Assembly (NCBI RefSeq): GCF_001597735.1
Contig: NZ_LUTS01000004.1
Location: forward strand, 1-64,000
Source of the DNA: Neptuniibacter pectenicola
GTDB taxonomy: Bacteria; Pseudomonadota; Gammaproteobacteria; Pseudomonadales; Balneatricaceae
Direction: 5' to 3'
Length of the DNA stretch: 64,000 nucleotides
Position numbers and translations under genes: made by a program. Below, piece after piece: positions 19,305 through 30,175 of this stretch (position 1 is the stretch's first letter; every line of letters starts with the position of its first letter). Under the pieces are notes generated by a model. The model searched no databases and was not told the DNA's origin. It saw only the letters and a program-made list of their open reading frames with translations.

Positions 19305-20162
19305 ATGCCAATTTTTATAAGCTACTCACACGAAAATAAGGAGTTTGTGGACCAGTTGGCGATGCAGCTGGTGCAAAGGAATGTAAATGTGTGGCTTGAT
19401 CGCTGGGAGTTAAGCATCGGTGATTCGATTATCGATAAGGTGCAAGAAGCGGTTGATGGGGCAAGCGCGCTTCTAGTTGTCCTATCCAAGGCTTCGATTG
19501 CATCTGAATGGTGTAAAAGAGAGCTATCATCTGGTTTTTTGAGAGAGCTGGAAGAGAAGCGTGTTGTTGTCATGCCTGTACTGCTTGAAGACTGCGACAT
19601 ACCTCTCTTTGCCCGAGGTAAAATGTATGCGGATTTTCGAACGGATTTTGATGAGGGGCTAGGTACCGTAGTGGCGGGTATCGCGAAAGTTACCAGCCCT
19701 TTTCTCGCTAGGGCAAAAGAGCCGGATTACCATGTGGATTGGTCTGTTGATTGGGGTGATGTAGATGGATTGTTTGCCGTAGTGTTGAACTTTGTTGAGC
19801 AGGCCCAGAATCAGCCATACTCATGTCTTACCAATATTGAGATCCTGTGTTCCCCGGCGGCAACACAGAAATATGAAGCTAATAAAGAATTAATGGGTGA
19901 GGAGTTTGCTCGAGCCTATATCGTTAAAGTGATTAATGATCATTTTCAAAGTCGTTCAGATTTTCGCCCGTTGCTAGTATCTGAAAGAGAGAAAGTTGAG
20001 ATAGTCCTGGTTGATGGGGATGGTTTGGGTGAGGAATATAGCCTTAGAATTGGTGCTCGCAGGCTTGGAGAAGATACTGGGCGCGATGTGTTAGTAAATA
20101 CGACTACTTTAATTGCACAATCATACGAACATATAAGTGCTGTTTTAAAACAGAAGGGCTGA
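19305..20162 (+). CDS. TIR-domain protein, probable defence effector
   Basis: 285 residues. The N-terminal TIR domain (about 1-135) has FISYSHENKEFVDQL, WLDRWEL, the SALLVVLSKASIASEWCKRE segment with putative catalytic Glu73, and the VMPVLLEDC strand. Bacterial TIRs of this type commonly degrade NAD+ or make cyclic ADP-ribose signals in anti-phage systems. The C-terminal ~140 residues (from about 145) are a domain I do not recognise and could be the sensing part. No paired Argonaute, Thoeris ThsA or NLR-like gene is adjacent. GGAG lies 13 bp before the ATG. It is the last island gene before attR. Confidence 0.83.
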   Translation: MPIFISYSHENKEFVDQLAMQLVQRNVNVWLDRWELSIGDSIIDKVQEAVDGASALLVVLSKASIASEWCKRELSSGFLRELEEKRVVVMPVLLEDCDIPLFARGKMYADFRTDFDEGLGTVVAGIAKVTSPFLARAKEPDYHVDWSVDWGDVDGLFAVVLNFVEQAQNQPYSCLTNIEILCSPAATQKYEANKELMGEEFARAYIVKVINDHFQSRSDFRPLLVSEREKVEIVLVDGDGLGEEYSLRIGARRLGEDTGRDVLVNTTTLIAQSYEHISAVLKQKG

Positions 20163-20413
20163 AAGTTGGCATGGTACGGGTGGGCGTTATATCCCTCCGC
20201 CATGTGCTAGAGGTAAATGTCACAAAGTATGAAACTAGGTTTAAGAGGGTGATGAAAGGAACCTTGCACTGGTACCAAACATCTATAAAGATAATAAGAC
20301 GAATTTCTAACTAAAGGCTGAGTGCCGGAGACTGACATAAACGTCTGACACTGTTGATATATGGGGTATTCTGAAACGCCACAGAACTCGCTGTCTGGGA
20401 CGTTTAGAATTTT
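20163..20413. other. right end of the island, no gene
   Basis: About 250 bp between the TIR stop and attR. It contains motifs also found near attL: ACTGGTACCAAACAT at ~20267 (left counterpart ACTGGTACTAAACAT at ~7774), GTCTGACACT at ~20332 (left ~7847) and GCTGAGTG at ~20317 (inverse CACTCAGC at ~7853). These are candidate integrase arm sites. A G-rich/C-rich stem just after the TIR stop (~20170-20210) may end its transcript. Confidence 0.5.
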
Positions 20414-20431
20414 ATGGTACCAGCGGCCGGA
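20414..20431. repeat. right attachment site (attR core) within tRNA-Leu
   Basis: The identical 18-bp sequence to 7756-7773. It forms the last bases of tRNA-Leu(CAA), from the CCA end into the T-arm, so integration keeps the tRNA intact. Confidence 0.9.
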
Positions 20432-20501
20432 CTCGAACCGGCACGTCCTTGCGGACAAGGGATTTTGAATCCCTCATGTCTACCAATTTCATCACGCTGG
20501 C
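20415..20501 (-). tRNA. tRNA-Leu (anticodon CAA)
   Basis: An 87-nt tRNA with acceptor GCCAGCG/CGCTGGT, discriminator A and encoded CCA. Anticodon loop TTCAAAA gives CAA, read as Leu UUG. There is a long variable arm (TTGTCCGCAAGGAC) as in all tRNA-Leu. Its 3' end is the island integration site. Confidence 0.97.
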
Positions 20502-20516
20502 ACTAAGGAGAGGCGT

Positions 20517-20544
20517 ATTATAGAAATCTGAGCGCTTTCGTCAA
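20517..20544 (-). promoter_or_regulatory. sigma-70 promoter of tRNA-Leu
   Basis: On the minus strand TTGACG is followed 16 bp later by a perfect TATAAT, ending 15 bp before the tRNA 5' end. A G+C-rich discriminator (ACGCC) next to the -10 element is typical of stable-RNA promoters. Confidence 0.85.
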
Positions 20545-20638
20545 TCAATACCGACGAAAAACTGAAAAAAAGTCTTCTTTCCGTTACAATCCGCGCCCTC
20601 TGGTTACATTTTAAACTTTATTGTGAAGAATTCTCCGC

Positions 20639-21691
20639 ATGCAGGTAAAAGATTTTTATTTTGAGCTTCCTGAAGAGCTTATTGCAAGCTTTCCGCTAAA
20701 GGAACGCAGTGCTAGTCGTTTATTATCCTTAAATGGGGAGAGTGGCGAGTTAATACATGGTGTCTTTCGCGATGTTCTGCAATTTATACAGCCTGGGGAC
20801 CTGATGGTTTTCAACGATACCCGTGTCATACCCGCGCGCTTATTTGGTCAGAAAGCGTCCGGTGGTCGGGTGGAAGTGTTGATTGAGCGGGTTTTGGATC
20901 GTCAGCGGGCATTAGCGCATATTCGCTCGAGTCGTTCGCCTAAGCCTGGAACCCGGTTGACCCTTGATGGGGGAATCAACGCTGAGATGGTTGCACGCCA
21001 TGACAATCTGTTTGAACTCAAGTTTTTTATTGATGGCAATATTGTCGATCTATTGGAAGAGCACGGGCATATGCCTTTGCCTCCCTATATGAAACGAGAA
21101 GATCAGCTATCAGACCGAGAACGCTACCAAACGGTTTATAACAAGAAGCCCGGCGCGGTTGCTGCACCTACGGCAGGATTGCATTTTGATGATCAGCTAT
21201 TGGCTGATTTGGATGCTAAAGGCGTCAAACGTGCCTTTGTTACGTTGCATGTTGGCGCGGGGACCTTTCAGCCGGTTAAAGTGGATAACATCGATGAGCA
21301 TGTTATGCACTCTGAGTATATTGAAGTGAGTCCCGACGTTTGTCAGCTTGTGCGTGAAACGCGCGCAAACGGAGGCCGCGTTATTGCGGTAGGGACAACG
21401 AGCGTACGTAGTTTAGAAAGTGCTAGCCAAGGGGGTGAGATTGAACCTTTCTTTGGTGACAGTGATATTTTTATTTTTCCCGGATACAGGTTCAAATCCG
21501 TTGATGCCATGATCACTAATTTTCATCTGTCTGAATCAACGTTACTGATGTTAGTGAGTGCTTTCTCCGGCTATGAGCATATTAAAGCGGCGTATAAAGA
21601 AGCGGTTGAACAGCGATATCGCTTTTTTAGTTATGGCGATGCTATGTATTTAACACGAAAATTAGATTCGCAATCGGAACTGCAAGGTTAA
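20639..21691 (+). CDS. queA: S-adenosylmethionine:tRNA ribosyltransferase-isomerase
   Basis: 350 residues, the usual length. QueA transfers and isomerises the ribosyl part of SAM onto 7-aminomethyl-7-deazaguanine in tRNA, giving epoxyqueuosine. Family landmarks are visible: [11 protein letters not shown] at the start, [45 protein letters not shown] and [17 protein letters not shown]. It is followed 6 bp later by tgt, the preceding enzyme of the same pathway, and then yajC-secD-secF, the conserved gammaproteobacterial order. Confidence 0.98.
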   Translation: MQVKDFYFELPEELIASFPLKERSASRLLSLNGESGELIHGVFRDVLQFIQPGDLMVFNDTRVIPARLFGQKASGGRVEVLIERVLDRQRALAHIRSSRSPKPGTRLTLDGGINAEMVARHDNLFELKFFIDGNIVDLLEEHGHMPLPPYMKREDQLSDRERYQTVYNKKPGAVAAPTAGLHFDDQLLADLDAKGVKRAFVTLHVGAGTFQPVKVDNIDEHVMHSEYIEVSPDVCQLVRETRANGGRVIAVGTTSVRSLESASQGGEIEPFFGDSDIFIFPGYRFKSVDAMITNFHLSESTLLMLVSAFSGYEHIKAAYKEAVEQRYRFFSYGDAMYLTRKLDSQSELQG

Positions 21692-22840
<1,149 letters not shown>

Positions 22841-22892
22841 ATTTAATAGTTTATAACGATAATATTTATATTTTACTTTTTAGGAGTAACGA

Positions 22893-23225
22893 ATGAGCTT
22901 CTTTATCTCTCCAGCTTTTGCTGAAGGTGCTGCCGGTGCCCCAATGGAATCTGGTATGTTCAATATTTTGTTTTTAGTGGGCTTTGGTCTTATTTTTTAC
23001 TTCTTTATGTGGCGCCCTCAGGCTAAACGTGCCAAAGAGCACAAAGAGCTATTGAATGGCATTAGCAAAGGCGATGAAGTGATCACAGCTGGCGGTGTTT
23101 TAGGCAAAGTGGTTAACCTGAACGATGATTATGTTGTCCTTGAAGTGTGTGAAGGTACGGAATTAACGTTCCAGAAATCACATGTATCAGCGGCTCTGCC
23201 AAAAGGCACTCTTAAGAGCATTTAA
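22893..23225 (+). CDS. yajC: preprotein translocase accessory subunit YajC
   Basis: 110 residues with a single membrane helix (about 24-41, FNILFLVGFGLIFYFFMWRPQ) and the conserved RPQAKRAKEHKELL...GDEVITAGGVLGKV domain. It joins SecDF and YidC at the SecYEG translocon in the inner membrane. It precedes secD by 68 bp and follows tgt, the standard order. An AGGAG ribosome-binding site lies before the ATG. Confidence 0.97.
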   Translation: MSFFISPAFAEGAAGAPMESGMFNILFLVGFGLIFYFFMWRPQAKRAKEHKELLNGISKGDEVITAGGVLGKVVNLNDDYVVLEVCEGTELTFQKSHVSAALPKGTLKSI

Positions 23226-23293
23226 GCTAATTCACAGGCACCGCCCACCTAAAGGTTGGCGGTGTGTCTGTTTCTAATTGGGAAAGGGCACCC

Positions 23294-25147
23294 ATGCTCA
23301 ATCGATACCCCCTCTGGAAAAATCTTCTTATTCTATTTGTTTTGGTTTTTGGCGGTTTATATGCAGCGCCTAACCTATACCCTGATGACTATGCGGTACA
23401 GTTAACAGGTAGCCGAGATGTTTTCCAAGTTGATCAAGTTTTATTAGATAAAGTTACGGCTTCACTGCAACGTGAAGGTGTTACTGTTAAGTCTTCAGAG
23501 CTTAGCAAAAATGCTGGTTTAATCCGTTTTCCTACAGGCGATGACCAGTTAAAAGCTAAAGATATTATAAGTAAGACTGTTGGCGACGATTATATTGTCG
23601 CGTTGAACTTGGCACCCACAACACCTAGCTGGTTAACAGCGATAGGTGCAGGTCCTATGAAATTAGGCTTGGACTTACGTGGTGGTGTGCATTTCTTGCT
23701 TGAAGTGGACCTACCTAAAGCGGTCGCGCAAAAATTGGAAAATTATGCATCTGAGATTAAGGGGCGTTTTCGTGAAGAAAAGCTTCGTTATCGCAAGATG
23801 GATAGCTTAGATAATGGTGCTTTAGCTGTTAAATTTACAACAGCAGAATATCGAGATAAATCGATTGAGTTGCTGCGTAAAGAGTATCAAGAATTTACGG
23901 TTTCAGGTGAAGATCGCGATGGCGATTTCTACACGATCATTAATCTGACCGAACAAGCTGTACGTGATATCGAAACCTATGCGATCAAGCAGAACTTAAC
24001 CACACTGCGTAACCGTGTGAATGAGTTAGGTGTGGCCGAGCCGTTAGTACAACGTCAAGGGCGTAACCGTATTGTTGTTCAGCTACCCGGTATTCAAGAT
24101 ACAGCCGCAGCAAAACGTATTATTGGTAAAACCGCAACGCTTGAGTTTCGTTTAGAAGCTAAAACCGCTGCAAGTTCGGCCAGAACCGAGGTCTATGAGT
24201 TTCGTAATGACCTAGGGCGTAAAGCAACGCTAGAAAAAGATATCATCATCAAAGGTGATAACGTTGCTAATGCGCAGTCATCGTTTGATGAAAATGGTCA
24301 GCCTCAAGTTAATATTACCTTGGACTCTAAAGGTGGTGAGCTTATGGCTCGAACCACTAAAAATGCCGTTCAGCGTCGTATGGCCGTTCTCTTTGTCGAA
24401 GATAAAGAGCGGACAGTTTACAAAAATGTCGGTGGGGAGCAGGTTGCTGAAACGATTCGCTACCAAGAGAAAGGCATTATTTCTTTAGCGACGATTCAAT
24501 CAGTACTGGGAAACCAGTTCAGAATCACAGGGCTTGATGGTGCGGGCGAGTCGTCAGAGTTGGCGCTTTTACTCCGCGCGGGTGCACTTGCAGCGCCGAT
24601 CTACTTTGTAGAAGAAAGAACCGTTGGTCCTAGCTTAGGTGCTCAAAATATCGAGATGGGTGTCATGTCCGTTCAGATTGGTTTAGCACTTGTGCTTATC
24701 TTTATGATTCTTTACTACCGAGTGTTTGGTCTGTTGGCTAATATCGCGTTGGCTTTTAACTTGATGTTATTGATTGCCGTTATGTCGATGTTATCAGCCA
24801 CACTGACGTTGCCCGGTATCGCAGGTATTGTGCTGACCGTGGGTATGGCCGTTGATGCTAATGTGTTGATTTTTGCGCGTATCAAAGAGGAGCTGGCGAA
24901 TGGCTTGCCGCCTCAGTCAGCAATAAATTCGGGCTTTGGTCGTGCATTTACAACCATATTGGATGCCAATATCACCACGTTACTGGCTGCGGTTATCTTA
25001 TTTGCGATGGGCACAGGGCCAGTTAAGGGCTTTGCGATCACTCTATCCGTAGGTATTTTAACCTCTATGTTTACGGCCATTTTGGTTACCCGTGGTTTGG
25101 TTAACCTTACTTATGGCAATCGTCAGCTCACTAAGCTGTCTATTTGA
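23294..25147 (+). CDS. secD: protein translocase subunit SecD
   Basis: 617 residues from ATG 23294 (MLNRYPLWKNLLI). The frame is open upstream to 23264, but family starts favour 23294. One N-terminal helix, the large periplasmic P1 domain, and five C-terminal helices of the RND-like SecD/SecF domain with LDLRGGVHFLLEVD and the GMAVDANVLIFARIKEE proton-path motif containing Asp in helix 4. It uses the proton gradient to pull exported proteins across the inner membrane together with SecF, encoded 7-10 bp downstream. Confidence 0.98.
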   Translation: MLNRYPLWKNLLILFVLVFGGLYAAPNLYPDDYAVQLTGSRDVFQVDQVLLDKVTASLQREGVTVKSSELSKNAGLIRFPTGDDQLKAKDIISKTVGDDYIVALNLAPTTPSWLTAIGAGPMKLGLDLRGGVHFLLEVDLPKAVAQKLENYASEIKGRFREEKLRYRKMDSLDNGALAVKFTTAEYRDKSIELLRKEYQEFTVSGEDRDGDFYTIINLTEQAVRDIETYAIKQNLTTLRNRVNELGVAEPLVQRQGRNRIVVQLPGIQDTAAAKRIIGKTATLEFRLEAKTAASSARTEVYEFRNDLGRKATLEKDIIIKGDNVANAQSSFDENGQPQVNITLDSKGGELMARTTKNAVQRRMAVLFVEDKERTVYKNVGGEQVAETIRYQEKGIISLATIQSVLGNQFRITGLDGAGESSELALLLRAGALAAPIYFVEERTVGPSLGAQNIEMGVMSVQIGLALVLIFMILYYRVFGLLANIALAFNLMLLIAVMSMLSATLTLPGIAGIVLTVGMAVDANVLIFARIKEELANGLPPQSAINSGFGRAFTTILDANITTLLAAVILFAMGTGPVKGFAITLSVGILTSMFTAILVTRGLVNLTYGNRQLTKLSI

Positions 25148-25154
25148 GGGTCTG

Positions 25155-26078
25155 ATGATGTCTACATATAAAATATATAACTTCATGGGGCTGCGTAAGG
25201 TAGCCGTGTTGTTTTCCATTATTATGCTAGTGGTGTCTATCGGCGCCTTAGCGGTTAACGGTCTTAAGTTTGGCTTAGACTTTACCGGTGGTAGTTTGGT
25301 GGAAATTGGTTATGAGCAATCGGCTGATCTGAATAAAATTCGTGATCAACTAAAAGTGGTTGGTTATAACGATGCGGTTGTACAAACCTTTGGTTCACCT
25401 ACCGATATATTGATTCGTTTAGGGCAGGATCATGATCCTAAGCTGGGCGATAAAGTACTTGCCGCACTGCAAGATGGCGAAACACAAACGCTAACATTAC
25501 GTCGTAATGAATTTGTTGGTGCTCAAGTAGGTGAAGAACTGCGTGAACAGGGTGGTTTAGGCATGTTGCTTGCCTTGTTCATGATCATGCTTTACGTCGC
25601 TTTCCGTTTTCAGCTTAAGTTCTCTATCGGTGCTGTTGCGGCGTTGGCCCATGACGTATTGATCGTGCTGGGTTTCTTTGCCCTCTTTAAGCTTGATTTT
25701 GATTTAACTGTATTAGCCGCAATTCTTGCGGTTATTGGTTACTCGCTTAATGACACTATCGTTGTGTCCGACCGTATCCGCGAAAACTTTCGCAAGATGC
25801 GTAAGGAAAGCGCGATCGAGATCATGAACGCCTCATTAAGTCAGACGCTTGGGCGTACCGTGGTTACCTCATTAACCACATTGTTAGTGCTTGTTGCGTT
25901 GGCTGTGTTTGGTGGTGAGATGATACATGGCTTTGCGGTTGCCTTGCTCGTAGGTGTGTTTGTGGGTACTTATTCATCGATTTATGTCGCAGCCAATGTG
26001 CTGATGGCTATGAATGTATGTAGGGAAGACCTTATGCCGCCGGAGGAAAAAGAGCAGGAGATCGATGATCGTCCTTAA
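25155..26078 (+). CDS. secF: protein translocase subunit SecF
   Basis: 307 residues if ATG 25155 is used; ATG 25158 has better spacing from GAGGG, one residue shorter. The open frame extends into secD but that is not coding. Six membrane helices, GLDFTGGSLVEIGY in the periplasmic part, and the helix-4 motif GYSLNDTIVVSDRIREN with the conserved Asp. The C-terminus is acidic. It pairs with SecD in protein export and is the last gene before a strong terminator. Confidence 0.98.
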   Translation: MMSTYKIYNFMGLRKVAVLFSIIMLVVSIGALAVNGLKFGLDFTGGSLVEIGYEQSADLNKIRDQLKVVGYNDAVVQTFGSPTDILIRLGQDHDPKLGDKVLAALQDGETQTLTLRRNEFVGAQVGEELREQGGLGMLLALFMIMLYVAFRFQLKFSIGAVAALAHDVLIVLGFFALFKLDFDLTVLAAILAVIGYSLNDTIVVSDRIRENFRKMRKESAIEIMNASLSQTLGRTVVTSLTTLLVLVALAVFGGEMIHGFAVALLVGVFVGTYSSIYVAANVLMAMNVCREDLMPPEEKEQEIDDRP

Positions 26079-26084
26079 CCCTTT

Positions 26085-26114
26085 AAAAAAGCCGGCAAAA
26101 TAGCCGGCTTTTTT
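26085..26114. terminator. rho-independent terminator after secF
   Basis: AAAAAAGCCGGC and GCCGGCTTTTTT form a perfect stem around a 6-base loop. The A-run and T-run on either side would let it work in both directions. It ends the queA-secF operon 6 bp after the secF stop. Confidence 0.95.
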
Positions 26115-26212
26115 AATTTCTGCTATTTTATAACCATAGTGATTGCTTTTAATACAGCATGCTATGCTGCAATGATTAGAGCCCTTTTGATTCTATTTGC
26201 TTTGAGACTTTT

Positions 26213-28855
26213 ATGAGTAACGATTGGACTAAGAATGATCCCCAGGCCGCATCCGAAGCGGAAAAATACAGTAACCCGGTGCCAAGTCGGGATTTTATTT
26301 TGCAGTTTATGCAAGAGAGAGGTGCGCCGCTAGGGCATGCTCAGCTGTGTGATGGGATGGGGATTAAAGAAGAGGAAAGTCGTGATGCTGTTTTTTTCCG
26401 TCTGAAGGCAATGTGTCGAGATGGGCAGTTGATGACCAATCGACGCAATGAATTTGCGTTAATGGATAAGATGTCTTTTATCAAAGGGCGCGTGATCGGC
26501 CACCGGGATGGGTTTGGTTTTGTGAAGCCCGAAGATGGTAGTGACGATTTAAAACTGAGCCCTCGGCAGATGCGCCAAGTTTTCGATGGGGACCAGGTCC
26601 TAGTGCAAGAAACAAACGTGGACTTCAAAGGGCGAAGGGAAGGTAAAATTATAGAGGTGTTGGCGCGTAATACCCGTAAGCTCGTTGGGCGCTTTAGTGG
26701 GCAAGAGGGGTTTGGTTATCTGCGGCCAGAAAACCAGCGCATTACGCAAGAGATCATGATTGTGCCTGATCCAGAAACGCCTGTGACTTATAAAGACGGC
26801 CAGTTAGTGGTTGCAGAGTTGTTGAGACAGCCGGGCAAAAGAGATCTGCCTCAGGCGAAAGTAGTGGAAGTGTTAGGTGACCACCTTGCGCCGGGGATGG
26901 AAATCACTGTTGCTATCCATAATTATGAAATACCGCATGAATGGACAGATCAAGTTCGTCAAGAGATCGGGGAGCTTTCCGCTGAGGTGGAAGAGAGCGC
27001 TAAAACAAACCGAGTAGACTTGCGTGACCTGCCTCTCGTAACGATTGATGGCGAAGATGCAAAAGATTTTGATGATGCGGTGTACGCAGAGAAAAAAGCC
27101 GGCGGTGGATGGCGTTTATGGGTCGCGATTGCTGACGTATCTTGGTATGTGAGACCTGGCACAGAGTTGGATAACGAAGCGTTTCAACGCGCGAATTCAA
27201 CTTACTTCCCCGAATTTGTTGTACCTATGCTGCCGGAACTGCTCTCTAATGGCCTATGCTCGCTCAATCCTGCGGTGGATCGCTTAGCGATGGTCTGTGA
27301 GATGACGATTAGCGAGAAGGGGGTTCTATCAGGGTATAAGTTTTATGAAGCTGTTATCTGCTCCCATGCACGTTTGACCTATACAAAAGTGGGCAAAATG
27401 TTGATGGAGCCTGATGAGGGCGAATCTAAACAGCTGCGCGCAGAGTACGCCCATGTTGTCCCTCACCTTGAAGATCTGTATAGCTTATATTTTGCCTTAC
27501 GTAAGGCGCGGGAGATCCGCGGCGCGATTGATTTTGAGACCACTGAAACGCGCATGGTCTTTGGTGAAAACCGTAAGATAGAGCAGATCATTCCGGTTCA
27601 TCGTAACGATGCGCATAAATTAATAGAGGAGTGTATGTTATGTGCCAATGTGGCAACCGCACGCTTCTTAAGTAAATTAGATATCCCTGCAATTTACCGT
27701 GTACATGAGGGGCCAAAAGAGCAAAAGCTAGAAAATCTAAGAGCTTACCTAGGCGAGCTGGGGTTGAATTTGGCGGGTGGGGATAAACCAGAGCCTAAGC
27801 ATTACCAGGAGCTGGCAGAATGGATTGAGGGGCGCCCTGATCGTCATCTAATTCAAACGATGATGCTGCGTTCCATGCGGCAAGCGGTTTATAGTCCAGA
27901 TAACCAAGGCCATTTTGGTTTGGCTTACCCAGCCTATACACATTTCACTTCACCTATTCGCCGTTACCCTGATCTGCTTGTACATCGCTTGATTCGATCA
28001 GCGATACATTCGAATAAAGCAGATAGCTCTATCCAGCGACCAGCAGACTTTGTCGCTAATGCTGACTTTGTTTGTTCTTATAGCATGGAGCAACTGTTAG
28101 CCTTAGGTGAGCATTGCTCTATGACTGAACGCCGCTCGGATGATGCAACGAGAGATGTGGTTGCATGGCTTAAGTGTGAATACATGCAAGAACATGTTGG
28201 CGATGAGTATGAAGGTGTTATTGCTGCGGTAACCGGCTTTGGTGTCTTTGTTGAGCTGGATGAGCTATTTGTTGAAGGGCTGGTGCATATTACTGCCTTA
28301 CCGGGCGATTATTATGTGTTTGACCAAGCGAAGCAGCGTTTAGTGGGTGAGCGCACACGTAAAACGTTTAAGCTAGGTGATCGTCTAAGCGTTAAAGTGG
28401 TTCGTGTCGACCTTGATGAACGTAAGATCGATTTTGAGCTTGCAGATCAGCAGCGGGAAAAGAAAAAGACGACCCGTGAGCTTTTGGCTGAAGGAAAAAT
28501 AGGGGATCAGAACGGGAAAGGAAAATTACCTGGGCAGCGAAATGAATGGGGTAATCGTCCGATGAAAAGCGGTGATGATAAGTCCCATCCACGCAAAGGT
28601 TCTCAGCGTGAGGCGCTGGCGAAGTCACGTCGTAAAAGCGCCGCGTCTGATGATAACGGCCCGAAAAAACGTATAGCGCCGACTAAAACGAAACCTTCGG
28701 CTAAAAATGCGCTATCGCCTGCAGAACAAGAGTTGATGGCGTTTAATGCAGGAGAAAAAGGGCGCAGTAATAAAGCGAAAAAAAGAAAAGTCGCCGCTAA
28801 GCCTAAGTTGAAAGGTAAGCAAAAAGGGCTAAAGGTTAAACAAGAAAAAAGATAA
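26213..28855 (+). CDS. rnr: ribonuclease R
   Basis: 880 residues, somewhat longer than E. coli RNase R. Order of domains: N-terminal winged helix (about 25-90), two cold-shock domains (about 90-250), RNB exonuclease domain with DGEDAKDFDDAVY (metal-binding Asp residues) and SPIRRYPDLLVHR, an S1 domain near 665-750, and a long Lys/Arg-rich tail. It degrades structured RNA 3'-to-5' and works in trans-translation and cold adaptation. It stands alone between the secF terminator and serB. rlmB, often next to it, is not downstream here. Confidence 0.97.
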   Translation: MSNDWTKNDPQAASEAEKYSNPVPSRDFILQFMQERGAPLGHAQLCDGMGIKEEESRDAVFFRLKAMCRDGQLMTNRRNEFALMDKMSFIKGRVIGHRDGFGFVKPEDGSDDLKLSPRQMRQVFDGDQVLVQETNVDFKGRREGKIIEVLARNTRKLVGRFSGQEGFGYLRPENQRITQEIMIVPDPETPVTYKDGQLVVAELLRQPGKRDLPQAKVVEVLGDHLAPGMEITVAIHNYEIPHEWTDQVRQEIGELSAEVEESAKTNRVDLRDLPLVTIDGEDAKDFDDAVYAEKKAGGGWRLWVAIADVSWYVRPGTELDNEAFQRANSTYFPEFVVPMLPELLSNGLCSLNPAVDRLAMVCEMTISEKGVLSGYKFYEAVICSHARLTYTKVGKMLMEPDEGESKQLRAEYAHVVPHLEDLYSLYFALRKAREIRGAIDFETTETRMVFGENRKIEQIIPVHRNDAHKLIEECMLCANVATARFLSKLDIPAIYRVHEGPKEQKLENLRAYLGELGLNLAGGDKPEPKHYQELAEWIEGRPDRHLIQTMMLRSMRQAVYSPDNQGHFGLAYPAYTHFTSPIRRYPDLLVHRLIRSAIHSNKADSSIQRPADFVANADFVCSYSMEQLLALGEHCSMTERRSDDATRDVVAWLKCEYMQEHVGDEYEGVIAAVTGFGVFVELDELFVEGLVHITALPGDYYVFDQAKQRLVGERTRKTFKLGDRLSVKVVRVDLDERKIDFELADQQREKKKTTRELLAEGKIGDQNGKGKLPGQRNEWGNRPMKSGDDKSHPRKGSQREALAKSRRKSAASDDNGPKKRIAPTKTKPSAKNALSPAEQELMAFNAGEKGRSNKAKKRKVAAKPKLKGKQKGLKVKQEKR

Positions 28856-28940
28856 AGACGTTATTACGGATGTAATAGGCCCTGCATAAGGGCTTTGATA
28901 TAATCAGCGCCAATATAAGCTTCCACTGGAACCGCTTTTG

Positions 28941-30161
28941 ATGAAAGAGATTATTCTGCTTAATATCTCGGGTGACGATAAGCCCGGGGTTACCTCTGCT
29001 ATTACCAATATACTTGCGCAATTTCAGATCAATATCTTAGATATAGGTCAGGCGGTTATTCATGACACGCTGTCGTTAGGCATTTTGATCGAAGTGCCTA
29101 AAGCCGCCGAGTCTTCACCGTTGCTGAGAGATATTCTTTTCAAAGCGCATGAGTTGAATATGAATATCCGTTTTCAGCCAGTTGATGAGCGTAATTATGA
29201 GGCGTGGGTTGCGGGCCAAGGTAAGTCACGTCATATCATCACCTTGTTGTCACGCAAGCTAAGTTCGGTTCAAATTGCACGGGTCACCGAAATTGCGGCG
29301 CTCCATAGTTTGAATATCGATAATATTAGTCGTTTGTCCGGTCGTATTAGTTTAAGTGATAGCTGTGAACAAACGAAAGCCTGTGTCGAGTTTTCAGTAC
29401 GCGGTGCCCCGGCTGATGCGGCTAAATTACGATCAGAATTTTTGACAGCGGCGAGCGATCTTGATGTGGATATCGCCTTCCAAGAAGATAATATCTACCG
29501 TCGTAATCGCCGCTTAGTTGTGTTTGATATGGACTCTACGCTGATCGAAGCGGAAGTGATTGATGAGCTAGCCAAAGAGGCGGGTGTCGGTACTCAGGTT
29601 GCTGAGATTACGGAAGCAGCCATGCGTGGAGAGATTGATTTTAATGAAAGCTTCCGCCGTCGTATGGCGCTTCTAAAGGGCTTAGACGTCTCTGTACTGG
29701 AACGTATTGCTGAGCGGTTGCCGATGACTGAAGGGGCCGAGGAGTTGGTTTCCAACTTGAAGGCGTTAGGCTTTAAAACAGCGATCCTATCGGGCGGTTT
29801 TACCTATTTTGCATCCCGTTTGCAAGATAAGCTAGGGTTTGATTATGTGTATGCGAATAAGCTTGATATCGATGCGGATGGTAAAGTAACCGGCGAAGTC
29901 AAAGGCGTGATTGTGAATGGCGAACGTAAAGCTGAACTGCTACGTGAGATCGCGCAGAAAGAGGGGATTCGCTTAGAGCAAACAATTGCGGTCGGTGATG
30001 GTGCTAATGATCTACCTATGCTCTCTATTGCGGGGTTAGGGATCGCGTTTCGTGCTAAACCTTTAGTGCGTGAGAGTGCGAAGCAAGCAATTTCCACATT
30101 AGGTTTAGACGGCATTCTCTATCTTATTGGTTTTCGTGACCGAGATACGCTGCAAGAGTAA
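28941..30161 (+). CDS. serB: phosphoserine phosphatase
   Basis: 406 residues from ATG 28941; the frame could begin at TTG 28938 but the ATG is preferred. N-terminal ACT-like domains (about 1-175) are followed by the HAD phosphatase domain with the nucleophile motif VVFDMDSTLIEAE, SGGFTYF (motif II), and DGANDLPML (motif IV). It catalyses the last step of serine synthesis. The two-domain length fits the pseudomonad form rather than the shorter enteric one. Its convergent neighbour is fimX-like, an arrangement I recall from Pseudomonas aeruginosa. Confidence 0.96.
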   Translation: MKEIILLNISGDDKPGVTSAITNILAQFQINILDIGQAVIHDTLSLGILIEVPKAAESSPLLRDILFKAHELNMNIRFQPVDERNYEAWVAGQGKSRHIITLLSRKLSSVQIARVTEIAALHSLNIDNISRLSGRISLSDSCEQTKACVEFSVRGAPADAAKLRSEFLTAASDLDVDIAFQEDNIYRRNRRLVVFDMDSTLIEAEVIDELAKEAGVGTQVAEITEAAMRGEIDFNESFRRRMALLKGLDVSVLERIAERLPMTEGAEELVSNLKALGFKTAILSGGFTYFASRLQDKLGFDYVYANKLDIDADGKVTGEVKGVIVNGERKAELLREIAQKEGIRLEQTIAVGDGANDLPMLSIAGLGIAFRAKPLVRESAKQAISTLGLDGILYLIGFRDRDTLQE

Positions 30162-30175
30162 GACGTATATCTATT

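Noticed and set aside
19305-20162. Thoeris system
   Set aside because: A TIR gene is present but no ThsA-like (SIR2 or Macro/SLOG) partner gene lies next to it in the island.
20207-20458. Leftward frame across attR and tRNA-Leu
   Set aside because: Runs through the tRNA gene, so it cannot be a protein gene.
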